This document shows, piece by piece, positions 15,929 through 26,134 of a DNA stretch of 64,000 nucleotides (within the stretch, counting starts at the first letter, position 1; every line of letters begins with the position of its first letter). The stretch is taken from positions 124,001 to 188,000 of the forward strand of contig NZ_AP019777.1 of NCBI RefSeq assembly GCF_019669905.1. Reading direction: 5' to 3'. Source of the DNA: Methylomonas koyamae (GTDB lineage Bacteria > Pseudomonadota > Gammaproteobacteria > Methylococcales > Methylomonadaceae). The position numbers and the translations under genes were made by a program. The notes beneath the pieces are model-generated. The model searched no databases. It had not been told where the DNA came from and saw only the letters and a list, made by a program, of their open reading frames with translations.

Positions 15929-16630
15929 TCAGCTCACCACGGTGCGCATGGCATGCTCCTCGTCGAACAGCGTGCGTTGTTGTTCCAATTTGTCGACGAA
16001 TTCTTTGTAAAACTCGCCGGAAATCTTGGCCATCATTTTCGCAGCTTGCTCCGCCAGCTTGGGGTCGCTGGTGGTGCCGGTGTATCGCAGCGGACCTTGG
16101 GTCGGATCCGGATTCGGTACTCCCAGGTGTTTATCGAGCACCATTTTATTCTGTATCGGCCCGGCCTTTTTGGTATTACTGACTACCCGGAAGCGGTTGC
16201 CCAGCTCGTTGGCTTTGATGCTCGGCCCCATCGCGCCGGAAATTTCGATACCTTTCAAACCGCGGTCGCGGAGCGCTTTGGCGATCACATCGATCACTGC
16301 GGTGCCGGGCTTTTTACCGACTAAAACGCCGGCGTAACAGGACGTGATGATCAAGCGGCGAAAGTTATCGGGTAATGCTTTGGAGCCTTTGGTCAGCTTG
16401 TTCGCCATATCCAGCGCCGAGCGGCTTTCGATTTGCCCCGGAGAACCGTGGCCGACGATACACAGTTCCTGAACGCCGCTCAGATCGGGGTTGTCGTCGT
16501 AGTACAGCACGGGGCCGCCTACCCGGGTCAAGCCGTAATCGATCGACGTCGAAACGATAAAATCCAATTGGCTGGCGGTCGTGCCGGAATTGCCGATAGC
16601 GACTTTAGGTACGGTTACAAGTACGGCCAT
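15929..16630 (-). CDS. Caspase-like (clan CD) cysteine peptidase, putative
   Basis: 233 residues, GAGGTGAG before the ATG, no signal peptide. The segment ELCIVGHGSPGQ (His61) and, 37 residues later, RRLIITSCYAGV (Cys98) have the hydrophobic-block-HG and hydrophobic-block-C arrangement that defines clan CD peptidases (caspases, gingipains, C80 MARTX self-cleavage domains). The spacing and the following ISGAMGPSIKANE are closest in feel to C80-like or effector-type domains, but exact family assignment is inference. The C-terminal 80 residues are charged and helical (LAEQAAKMMAKISGEFYKEF). The gene lies downstream of the Lys-rich 247-residue gene and upstream of the glycine-zipper gene, all leftward; a shared role is suggested by order alone. 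Confidence 0.6.
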   Translation of the reverse strand: MAVLVTVPKVAIGNSGTTASQLDFIVSTSIDYGLTRVGGPVLYYDDNPDLSGVQELCIVGHGSPGQIESRSALDMANKLTKGSKALPDNFRRLIITSCYAGVLVGKKPGTAVIDVIAKALRDRGLKGIEISGAMGPSIKANELGNRFRVVSNTKKAGPIQNKMVLDKHLGVPNPDPTQGPLRYTGTTSDPKLAEQAAKMMAKISGEFYKEFVDKLEQQRTLFDEEHAMRTVVS

Positions 16631-16843
16631 GTCTCACCTCGCTTGCTCGAAAGCAGTAGATTGCGCATTTGAATAAAACCAGATAGCTAGTTAGCGGGCC
16701 GGGCGGCCCGTAACCGCTGAATGAAGTATAGCCGGGGGTGGCCCGGTTCGTCAGGCTTAGCATGCACGCGGCGCAGACCGTTTGCAGGGTCTGACGGCGC
16801 GCCTGCGGCGCCGGCAAACCAAATCGCTTTACGGTCTTGCCGC

Positions 16844-17587
16844 CTACAACACGATGTTCTCGCCGGTCACCTTGTCGGTTTGCTGCTGTACGATGGGCTT
16901 CAGTCCGCAATATTCGAGTACTTCGGCAATCCTTTGTTGGGTGGGCCACTTGCCGGTCTTGCGGATTTCGTATGCCAGCAGCATTTCGGCGCGTTCGACC
17001 TGGGAAATCTGAAAACTGGTGTGGCCGTTGCCGTCGTAGAAACTGACGCTGTTGCCGTTTCTCACCATCGCTTCGTAGCTCAGGTCGGCGATGAAGAAAT
17101 CCGGATCCGTGGCATCGCCCTTGGCGTCGGCCGGCAAGTGGGCGTATTCGAGCTGGTTGAACTGGACTGCGGACGACACCGTTTTCTTGTTGTTGACGTC
17201 CGACTTGCCGTCCTGCAGGATGCCGCGCTGGATATTGCGGTAAATGTCCGCGGCCGCGCCGCTCCCGGTGCCGGGGTGCGCCCGATGCAAGGGTTTGACT
17301 TCTAGGTAAGCCAGCCCCTGCATCTCGATGACCTTTCCTTCTCCGTGTTTGCGGTCGTGGTCCTCGGCATAAACGTTGTAGCCGACCACATGCTCGGATT
17401 CGTGACGGGTACCGGTGGTGCCCAAAGTCTTGCGCTGAAAAGCCGCGGAACCGTGCGTGCCCACGCCATACTTGCCGCGTCGCTTCCGCAGCAACAACTT
17501 CATCTTCTTTTTCTTTTTATCGACTCCGCCGGAAAGTTTGAGTACGACTTCGACATCGAGTCCGACGTGGGTTTTTTTGTGTTTCAT
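16844..17587 (-). CDS. Lys-rich protein of unknown function next to the caspase-like gene
   Basis: 247 residues, no family recognised. The N-terminus is strongly basic (DKKKKKMKLLLRKRRGKYG, about residues 23-41). RHESEHVVGYNVYAEDHD (Glu63, Glu65, His66) resembles the metal-binding start of HNH/Endo VII-type toxin nucleases, but no full motif is proven. The middle GTGSGAAADIYRNIQRG and the end MLLAYEIRKTGKWPTQQRI look like ordinary folded protein. No signal peptide. It is the first gene of the leftward group 17587-14895 and lies 213 bases upstream of the caspase-like peptidase, which could cleave it; this is hypothesis. GC content matches its neighbours, so recent transfer is not obvious. Confidence 0.6.
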   Translation of the reverse strand: MKHKKTHVGLDVEVVLKLSGGVDKKKKKMKLLLRKRRGKYGVGTHGSAAFQRKTLGTTGTRHESEHVVGYNVYAEDHDRKHGEGKVIEMQGLAYLEVKPLHRAHPGTGSGAAADIYRNIQRGILQDGKSDVNNKKTVSSAVQFNQLEYAHLPADAKGDATDPDFFIADLSYEAMVRNGNSVSFYDGNGHTSFQISQVERAEMLLAYEIRKTGKWPTQQRIAEVLEYCGLKPIVQQQTDKVTGENIVL

Positions 17588-17751
17588 AGATAATCCCGGC
17601 TATTTGTTGCAAAAACGCTTGGCGGCGAATCGCCGCCGCAACCTGGGCCGACCGGCCGCGGAAAAAATCCGTCTAACGCCAGACGGGTTGGGCAAATAGT
17701 AGACGCAATCCCGGTTCGCGGGCGGTTTTGTCCGCATCCCCACGCCGTCAG

Positions 17752-19314
17752 TTAGCCTTCGGTAACTTGCTCGGCGCCGCGGCTTTGGTCGACGAAACGT
17801 TCGGAGGCGTCGTCCAACTGTCGGCCGGAGCGGCCGAGCGGTTGGTGGATGTACAGCGACTTCGACAACGATTTGCCGCGTTTGCCGTCGCCGTTGCCGG
17901 GCGGTTTCATCGCGTATTTGACCGGCATGCGGTGGTCGGCCAGTTGCAGGGCCGGGTTGAACACCTTGTCGAATTTCCACAAGTTGCCGACGAAGTTGGT
18001 CTGGCCGCGCATTAATATGCGGCCGACCGATTTACCGAATTTGCGGATCGCGCTCCAGCCCATATGTTTGGTAAACATGATGCGCTGGGTTTCGACCAGT
18101 TCGGCGTAAAACTCTTCCAGCGGCATTCGCGTCGGCATGACCGCGTGTTGGATGTCGAACAGGCGATAGTCCAGCGTGGATAATTTGCGCGATTCGGTCA
18201 GCCAGATTTCGGTGCCGGGGTAAGGCGTGTTGATGCTGATATTGACGATTTCCGGCACTTCCTTGCACCATTCGCGCACGACGCGGAAGCGTTCGTGGTC
18301 CCAGTCGGTATCGGCGATGATGTTGATCGCCACGTTGATATCCAGCGAGCGGGCGAACTCCAGCGCTTCGAAATTGCGGCTCAAGTCGATGCGTTTGCGA
18401 TACCGCTCTAAGCCCTCGGAATCGATGGCTTCGATGCCGAGAAACATATAAGCCATGCCCAGTTCCTTCCACAGCCGGAATACGTCCTTGTTGCGCAGCA
18501 GCACGTCGCCGCGGGTTTCCAGGTAATACTCCTTTTTGACGCCCTTGCGCGCCAGCGCTTCGCCGATCTCCAGGCCGAGTTTCTCCTGGATGAAAGCGAC
18601 ATCGTCGACGATGAACAGGCCGGGCTCGCGCACCCGCTGCACTTCTTCGACCACTTTGTCCGGATGCAGGGTGCGGTAACTGCGGCCGTAAAAGGTCCAG
18701 GCGCTGCAAAAGCTGCAATCCCAGGGGCAGCCGCGGGAGAATTCGATCGAGGCGCACGGGTCCAGCATGCCCAGAAAATACTTGTTGCGGTGTCTGAGCA
18801 GGTCGCGCGCCGGGCTAATTCGGTTCAGGTCGGTGACGAAGCTGGGTTGCGGGCCTTGGCCCTGAGTGGTGACTACGCCGGGTACGGCGTGGACATTGGC
18901 GCGGTCGGTTTCGATTGCCTCCAGCAGCAAGGGCAGGCCGGATTCGCCTTCGCCCTTCAGTACCGCATCGATGGCTTCCTCGCCGTGTTCCAGCAACTCG
19001 TCGGCGATGAACGACGCGCTATGGCCGCCGACCACGATAAAAGCCTGCGGCAAGCGTTGTTTGCAGGCTTTGGCCAAGTCGACGACTTCCGGTACGTTGG
19101 CCAGATAGTTCAGCGAAATCGCGATGACGTCCGGACGCCAGGCTTCGACCAGGCGGAACAGGGCTGGCGCCGGCTCGACTTGTAAGTCGATCAACTGCGT
19201 TTCGCAGCCGTAGCGGCGTGCGGTTTCGGCGATCAGTTCCAGGCCCAAAGGCTCCAGGCGCAGAAAGACTTTGGTATACATCAGCGGGCTAGGGTGCACG
19301 GCCAGAAATTTCAT
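17752..19314 (-). CDS. hpnR: Hopanoid C-3 methylase HpnR (B12-binding radical SAM)
   Basis: 520 residues. MKFLAVHPSPLMYTKVFLRL starts a B12-binding domain (about 1-150) carrying IVVGGHSASF. A radical SAM domain follows with RGCPWDCSFC (the CxxxCxxC ligands of the 4Fe-4S cluster) near residue 200, and NISINTPYPGTE later. The N-terminus and overall length match HpnR of aerobic methanotrophs, which adds the methyl group at C-3 of hopanoids. It is therefore a lipid biomarker gene and the main taxonomic hint in the window. Related B12-radical SAM enzymes of other function exist, so the assignment is strong but not absolute. The gene stands alone, away from other hpn genes. Confidence 0.85.
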   Translation of the reverse strand: MKFLAVHPSPLMYTKVFLRLEPLGLELIAETARRYGCETQLIDLQVEPAPALFRLVEAWRPDVIAISLNYLANVPEVVDLAKACKQRLPQAFIVVGGHSASFIADELLEHGEEAIDAVLKGEGESGLPLLLEAIETDRANVHAVPGVVTTQGQGPQPSFVTDLNRISPARDLLRHRNKYFLGMLDPCASIEFSRGCPWDCSFCSAWTFYGRSYRTLHPDKVVEEVQRVREPGLFIVDDVAFIQEKLGLEIGEALARKGVKKEYYLETRGDVLLRNKDVFRLWKELGMAYMFLGIEAIDSEGLERYRKRIDLSRNFEALEFARSLDINVAINIIADTDWDHERFRVVREWCKEVPEIVNISINTPYPGTEIWLTESRKLSTLDYRLFDIQHAVMPTRMPLEEFYAELVETQRIMFTKHMGWSAIRKFGKSVGRILMRGQTNFVGNLWKFDKVFNPALQLADHRMPVKYAMKPPGNGDGKRGKSLSKSLYIHQPLGRSGRQLDDASERFVDQSRGAEQVTEG

Positions 19315-19633
19315 CGGCGACTCTCTGTTGGCGGCTGCGGGAACTTCAGATTATGCCAAATTTCGCCGCAGGGCAAAGCCGGCAGCTAAAAGGAGTCTTT
19401 CCCGAAATTCGGCGGCGTCGCGTTTTTGCCAAGCCGAGACCGGCGGTGCTAGAATGGCGCCGCATTTCCGCCCGCGCCGCCGCGGGCGGTTCGCGTCAAC
19501 GGGGACGCTGGATGGCTGGTTTGCAAGGTTATGCTTTCGTCCCTCGCTTTGTTAAAATCCGCCGACTTTTTTGCCCCGCGGTTGCCTTGGTTATCGCCGA
19601 TGCCGCCCTTCCAATTCCGCCGGATTTGACACT
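19315..19633. other. Promoter region between hpnR and hisC
   Basis: Divergent intergenic region of about 320 bases. It holds two promoter-like signals for hisC: TTGCCA and TAGAAT with an 18-base spacer (19426-19455), and TAAAATCCGCCGACTT (19553-19568) shared with yebC. No open frame here is convincing. Confidence 0.45.
19426..19455 (+). promoter_or_regulatory. Putative sigma-70 promoter upstream of hisC
   Basis: -35 TTGCCA (19426-19431), 18-base spacer, -10 TAGAAT (19450-19455). It lies 180 bases before hisC, so it would give a long leader; the TAAAAT at 19553 is an alternative. Confidence 0.4.
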
Positions 19634-20713
19634 ATGCCGCTCCCACCGCTCGAAACCCTATTCCGCCGCGAAGTGCTCGCGATGTCGGCGTATCATGTCG
19701 CCGACGCCAGCAATTACATCAAACTCGACGCGATGGAAAATCCCTATTCATGGCCGGATGACATCCAGCAGGCTTGGCTGCAACATTTGAAAACCTGCCC
19801 GCTGAACCGCTATCCGGACCCGGAGGCGAAAGTTTTGGCCGACGCGCTGCGGCGCAGCAACGCTATTCCGGAAGCATCCGCCATTCTGCTCGGCAACGGT
19901 TCCGACGAGATCATTCAAATCCTGCTGATGGCCCTGCCCAACACCGCTGCCGTGTTGGCGCCCGAGCCCGGCTTCGTCATGTACAAACAAATCGCGCTGA
20001 GTTTGGGGTTGCGTTACCGGGGCGTGCCTCTGGCGGCGGAAAGTTTCGATCTGGATTTGCCGGCGATGCTGGCCGCAATCGAAGCCGAAAAGCCGGCCGT
20101 CATTTTTCTGGCCTATCCGAACAACCCGACCGGCAACCTGTTCGACCCGGCGGCGATCGAAGCGATCCTGGCCGCCGCACCGGGCTTGGTGGTGGTGGAC
20201 GAAGCTTATGCGCCGTTCGCCGACGCCAGCTTCATCGAACGCTTGGCGCAATACGATAATTTATTGGTGATGCGCACGGTATCCAAGCTGGGCCTGGCCG
20301 GTTTGCGGCTGGGCTTTATGGCCGGCCCTCCGGCCTTGCTGGAACAACTGAACAAGGTCCGCCTGCCTTACAACATCAACTGCCTGACACAGGCCACGGC
20401 CGGTTTTGCGCTGGAGCATCCGCAGTTTCTGTTGGAGCAAACCCGCTTGATTCGCGAACAGCGCGGCGTCGTGATGCAAGCCTTGCAAGCGATCGATTCG
20501 GTCAAGGCCTATCCCAGTGCGGCCAATTTCATTCTATTCCGGACGTTAACCAAACCGGCGGATGCGGTGTTTGCCGGTTTGAAACAGCAAGGCGTGCTAA
20601 TCAAGAACCTGTCGCCGCAGGGCGGAATGTTGGAAAACTGCTTGCGGGCGACGATAGGTAAACCGGAAGAAAACCAGGCCTTTCTGCAAGCCTTGAAAGC
20701 CGCGCTGGCCTAG
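19634..20713 (+). CDS. hisC: Histidinol-phosphate aminotransferase
   Basis: 359 residues from the ATG at 19634; the longer frame begins with a TTG at 19571 and is less likely. PLP-dependent class I/II aminotransferase converting imidazole-acetol phosphate to histidinol phosphate. Seen: IKLDAMENPYSWPDD near the N-terminus, AILLGNGSDEIIQIL (phosphate-binding turn), AYPNNPTGNLFDP, VVDEAYAPFA, and the PLP Lys in RTVSKLGLAGLRLGF. Two paralogues usually exist in proteobacteria; this form (LDAMENPY, GNGSDE) is the HisC2-like branch. It is separated from other his genes and followed by petABC after 130 bases. Confidence 0.93.
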   Translation: MPLPPLETLFRREVLAMSAYHVADASNYIKLDAMENPYSWPDDIQQAWLQHLKTCPLNRYPDPEAKVLADALRRSNAIPEASAILLGNGSDEIIQILLMALPNTAAVLAPEPGFVMYKQIALSLGLRYRGVPLAAESFDLDLPAMLAAIEAEKPAVIFLAYPNNPTGNLFDPAAIEAILAAAPGLVVVDEAYAPFADASFIERLAQYDNLLVMRTVSKLGLAGLRLGFMAGPPALLEQLNKVRLPYNINCLTQATAGFALEHPQFLLEQTRLIREQRGVVMQALQAIDSVKAYPSAANFILFRTLTKPADAVFAGLKQQGVLIKNLSPQGGMLENCLRATIGKPEENQAFLQALKAALA

Positions 20714-20844
20714 GCCGGCAGGCGCCGCAGCCCCGGCGTAATAACAGTTTTAATAAACAGGGCCAGTAAGGTATATTTGCCGAACAATTATAAAAATTGA
20801 TGTAGCTCTAAAAAATACATCGTCACGCAACAGGAGTATGTTCT

Positions 20845-21444
20845 ATGAATCAAGAAGGCGTCGATACGTCAAAGCGCCAATTTCTGACCTCGGCGCTGTC
20901 GGTGGTTGGAGCCGTGGGTGCCGGTTATCTGGCGGTGCCCTTCCTCTCGCAAATGCAGCCCAGCGCCAAAGCCATGGCGGCGGGCGCTCCGGTCGAGGTC
21001 GACATCAGTAAAATGGAACCGGGCCAGTTGATCCGGGTGGCTTGGCGCGGCAAGCCGGTATGGATCCTGAACCGTACCCCGGAAGTGCTGACGACGCTGG
21101 CCACGCTGGACAGTAAACTGGCCGATCCGGTTTCCAACGAATCTCTGCAGCCCGAAAACAGCAAAAATCCGGTGCGCTCGATCAAGCCGGAAGTTTTTGT
21201 CGCGATCGGTCTGTGTACCCATTTGGGCTGCTCGCCCACCTTCCGCCCGGAAATCGCCCCCGCCGACTTGGGCAACGATTGGAAAGGCGGTTTCTTCTGC
21301 CCCTGCCACGGCTCCTGGTTCGATTTGGCCGGACGCGTGTTCCGCGGCGTACCCGCGCCGACCAATCTGGAAATACCGCCCTACCGGTATGAAACAGACA
21401 ATCTGATCGTCATCGGCGAAGACAGCGAGGCTAGAGCAGCATGA
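20845..21444 (+). CDS. petA: Ubiquinol-cytochrome c reductase Rieske iron-sulfur subunit
   Basis: 199 residues, AGGAG before the ATG. The N-terminal SKRQFLTSALSVVGAVGAGY is a twin-arginine-like signal with KR in place of RR, acting as the membrane anchor. The 2Fe-2S ligands are in CTHLGCSPTF and CPCHGSWFDLAGRVF. The subunit carries electrons from ubiquinol to cytochrome c1 on the periplasmic side. First gene of petABC; the stop overlaps the petB start (ATGA at 21441-21444). Confidence 0.97.
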   Translation: MNQEGVDTSKRQFLTSALSVVGAVGAGYLAVPFLSQMQPSAKAMAAGAPVEVDISKMEPGQLIRVAWRGKPVWILNRTPEVLTTLATLDSKLADPVSNESLQPENSKNPVRSIKPEVFVAIGLCTHLGCSPTFRPEIAPADLGNDWKGGFFCPCHGSWFDLAGRVFRGVPAPTNLEIPPYRYETDNLIVIGEDSEARAA

Positions 21445-22838
21445 AGCAAAAAATGAATCAATACAGCGACTGGCTGTTGGAGCGCTTTCCACTCTCCGAT
21501 TTGTGGAACGAACACATGGCGCATTACTACGCGCCGAAAAATTTTAACATCTGGTATTTCTTCGGCTCGCTGGCGCTGTTCGTGCTGGTCAACCAGTTCG
21601 TCACCGGCATTCTGCTGACGATGAACTACAAACCGGACGCCAAACTGGCGTTCGACTCGGTCGAATACATCATGCGCGACGTCAACTGGGGTTGGCTGGT
21701 GCGCTATATGCACTCCACCGGCGCCTCGGCGTTCTTCATCGTGGTCTATCTGCACATGTTCCGCGGCCTGGTTTACGGCTCGTTCAAGCAACCGCGCGAA
21801 CTGATCTGGATCTTCGGCATGCTGATTTTCGTCTGCCTGATGGCGGAAGCCTTCATGGGCTACCTGCTGCCTTGGGGCCAAATGTCCTACTGGGGCGCGC
21901 AGGTGATCATCTCGCTGTTCAGCGCGATTCCCGTGGTTGGCGACGAATTGTCGTTGTGGGTTCGCGGCGACTACGTGGTATCGGATGCGACGTTGAACCG
22001 CTTCTTCGCCTTTCACGTCATCGCCGTGCCGCTGGTGTTGCTGATCCTGGTGTTCCTGCACATCGTCGCGCTGCACGAAGTCGGCTCCAACAACCCGGAC
22101 GGCGTCGAGATCAAGAAAAACCTGAACTGGAAAGGCAACCCGATCGACGGCATTCCGTTCCACCCTTACTACACCGTCAAGGATATCGTCGGCGTCGGCG
22201 TGTTCATGTTCTTCTTTGCCACGGTGATTTTCTACATGCCGGAGCTGGGCGGTTTCTTCCTGGAGCACGCCAACTTCATTCCGGCCGATCCGCTGAAAAC
22301 GCCGGAGCATATCGCCCCGGTCTGGTATTTCACCCCGTTTTACGCGATTTTGCGTGCGGTACCGGATAAATTCGCCGGCGTCATCGCCATGGGCGGCGCC
22401 ATCGTCGTGCTGTTCATGCTGCCTTGGCTGGACCGCAGTCCGGTCAAATCCATCCGCTACCGCGGCGGCTTGTTCAAAAAAGCGGTACTGTTGTTCGTCA
22501 TCGCCTTCCTGGGTCTGGGCTATTTGGGTACGCAACCGGCCACGCCCGGCGCGACGATGGTGGCGCGGGTATTCACCGCAGTGTATTTCGGCTTTTTCCT
22601 GTTGATGCCGTTATATACCCGCTGGGAAAAAACCAAGCCGGTGCCGGAACATCTGACGCCGCAACCGACGCTGGAAGACCGGATTCCGGCAGTCAAGGCG
22701 TTGATCGACGAAGTGGTGGCAGTCCGTCAGGTTCCCGATAATTTGGGCGGTACGATTCCGAAAAAAGGCCCGAACTGGCCCGGTATACAAGCCGTGCTGA
22801 TTCGTTTCGCAAAAAACCTGAAAAAGAGCCTGGACTAA
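21441..22838 (+). CDS. petB: Cytochrome b of the bc1 complex
   Basis: 465 residues, longer than the b6-type and typical for a full proteobacterial cytochrome b. Haem-binding histidines are in YMHSTGASAFFIVVYLHMFR and in FFAFHVIAVPLVLLILVFLH (His pairs 14 residues apart). The Qo site is seen as MGYLLPWGQMSYWGAQV and PEHIAPVWYFTPFYAILRAV (PEWY region written PVWY). Eight or so transmembrane helices. A C-terminal extension of about 60 residues (PEHLTPQPTLEDRIPAVKAL) is soluble. It oxidises ubiquinol and pumps protons by the Q cycle. Translationally coupled to petA; petC follows after three bases. Confidence 0.97.
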   Translation: MKQKMNQYSDWLLERFPLSDLWNEHMAHYYAPKNFNIWYFFGSLALFVLVNQFVTGILLTMNYKPDAKLAFDSVEYIMRDVNWGWLVRYMHSTGASAFFIVVYLHMFRGLVYGSFKQPRELIWIFGMLIFVCLMAEAFMGYLLPWGQMSYWGAQVIISLFSAIPVVGDELSLWVRGDYVVSDATLNRFFAFHVIAVPLVLLILVFLHIVALHEVGSNNPDGVEIKKNLNWKGNPIDGIPFHPYYTVKDIVGVGVFMFFFATVIFYMPELGGFFLEHANFIPADPLKTPEHIAPVWYFTPFYAILRAVPDKFAGVIAMGGAIVVLFMLPWLDRSPVKSIRYRGGLFKKAVLLFVIAFLGLGYLGTQPATPGATMVARVFTAVYFGFFLLMPLYTRWEKTKPVPEHLTPQPTLEDRIPAVKALIDEVVAVRQVPDNLGGTIPKKGPNWPGIQAVLIRFAKNLKKSLD

Positions 22839-22841
22839 GCC

Positions 22842-23564
22842 ATGAAAAAGACACTCTACACTCTTTTGTTTTTGCTGCCTTTCAACGTGTTGGCCAGCGG
22901 CGGCGGCATCAAACTGGACAGCGCCGATATCGACCTGAGCGACATCCAATCATTGGAACGCGGCGCCAAACATTACGTCACCTATTGCTTGGGTTGCCAT
23001 TCGGCCAAACACATCCGCTACAAACGCATCGCGCTGGATTTAAAACTGGACGAAGCGGAAATCCTGAAAAATGTCGCGCCGCTGGGCGCCGGCATTTACG
23101 ACCAAATGCATTCGGCGATGAACGCTCACGATGCGGAAAAATGGTTCGGCACCACGCCGCCGGATTTATCGCTGATCGCCCGCTCCCGCGGCGCCGACTG
23201 GCTCTACAGCTATCTGCGCAGTTTCTACAACGACCCGTCAAAGCCGTTGGGCGTCAACAACGCGGTTTTCAAAGATGTGGGCATGCCTAACGTGTTCTGG
23301 CAATTGCAGGGCTCGCAAGCGGCGGAAATCCATAAAGTCGAAGGCCAGGACGTGGTTACCGGATTGAGGCTGGAGCAACCGGGGCAGTTGTCGCCGAAAG
23401 AATTCGACAAATTGGTCAACGACCTGGTCAATTTCCTGGTCTACGTCGGCGAACCGGTGCAACTGGAACGGCAGCAAATGGGTAAATACGTGTTGTTCTT
23501 CATCTTCATGTTCATCGTCTTGGCCTATTTGCTGAAGAAGGAATACTGGAAAGACGTGCACTAA
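22842..23564 (+). CDS. petC: Cytochrome c1
   Basis: 240 residues with signal peptide MKKTLYTLLFLLPFNVLA. The c-type haem motif is CLGCHSAKH (CxxCH, about residues 48-52) and the sixth ligand Met is probably in KDVGMPNVFWQL. A C-terminal transmembrane helix (YVLFFIFMFIVLAYLLKKEYW) anchors it. It accepts electrons from the Rieske protein and passes them to soluble cytochrome c. Last gene of petABC; a bidirectional terminator follows at 23584-23618. Confidence 0.96.
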   Translation: MKKTLYTLLFLLPFNVLASGGGIKLDSADIDLSDIQSLERGAKHYVTYCLGCHSAKHIRYKRIALDLKLDEAEILKNVAPLGAGIYDQMHSAMNAHDAEKWFGTTPPDLSLIARSRGADWLYSYLRSFYNDPSKPLGVNNAVFKDVGMPNVFWQLQGSQAAEIHKVEGQDVVTGLRLEQPGQLSPKEFDKLVNDLVNFLVYVGEPVQLERQQMGKYVLFFIFMFIVLAYLLKKEYWKDVH

Positions 23565-23583
23565 GCGTCGATTTCCACACCGC

Positions 23584-23618
23584 AAAAAACCGGTATCGGC
23601 CACCGATACCGGTTTTTT
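23584..23618. terminator. Bidirectional intrinsic terminator between petC and ftsH
   Basis: AAAAAACCGGTATC and GATACCGGTTTTTT form a 14-base perfect stem with a seven-base loop, flanked by A- and T-runs, so it can work for rightward petC and leftward ftsH. Confidence 0.9.
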
Positions 23619-23650
23619 TTATGCTTTGCTTTCGGACTAGCCCGCTAGCG

Positions 23651-25564
<1,914 letters not shown>

Positions 25565-26134
25565 GATAAGCCTCCCGATGAGGATGCAAGCCGCAGTCGC
25601 GGCGGAAAAACAGCCGACCTGCTATATCGTCGATTGTTTATCCAAATCAAGCAAATTTCAGTCCAAGTGCAGAATTGGTGCATATTCCGTTAACAACTCC
25701 CTACCTTTGGCGCTATCGGCAACGACAACGCGCCACGGCCTGGGCGTTGCAGTCGGTAAGTTATTCGCGGAAAACCGTTTCCTTGCCGCGTGTCGGAATA
25801 GGGTTCGAACAAGCGGATTCCGCTATGGCGCGGCTGACAATCGCTGCGGATAAGGCATCGATGCACTGTGCCGGCCGGCTTGTGCGATCCGGCCGCATAC
25901 GGTATCGCGCGGTAATTGCAAAAACGGGCAAATATGAACCAAGTTGGTGCGTTTTCGCTGTGGCGGGCCTTGTATAGGGATGTTTTGTCGTGGTTACGAC
26001 AACGTTGCGGTCGCCTGTCGCGGGGTTTTCGGTGGGATTTACGACAAAACCAACATTTCGCGGGGACTGAAAAAAATGTTTGTTTTGAGTTTGTTTTGTA
26101 TGTATTATTTTTTCAAAACAAATACAGAACAAAA
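25565..26134. other. Regulatory region between ftsH and lexA
   Basis: 570 bases between divergent genes. The part nearest ftsH probably holds its promoter (TTGATT and TATAGC with about 18 bases between on the minus strand, around 25630). The part nearest lexA is rich in repeats: GTTTTGTCGT (25982-25991) and ACGACAAAAC (26041-26050) are an inverted pair, and three TTTGTTTTG-type boxes sit at the likely lexA promoter, listed separately. A forward frame starting at 25916 and running into lexA has no ribosome site and reads as chance sequence. Confidence 0.5.
26079..26122 (+). promoter_or_regulatory. Putative lexA promoter with repeated operator-like boxes
   Basis: TTGTTT (26080-26085), 17-base spacer and TATTAT (26103-26108) make a sigma-70 promoter. 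TTTGTTTTG occurs at 26079-26087 and again at 26090-26098, eleven bases apart (one helical turn); the reverse complement CAAAACAAA is at 26114-26122. The boxes overlap -35, spacer and transcription start, the right place for LexA autoregulation, but they do not match the E. coli CTGT-N8-ACAG box. Confidence 0.5.

Noticed and set aside
25916..26134. N-terminal extension of lexA
   Set aside because: No ribosome site, unnatural composition, and it would run through the promoter boxes.
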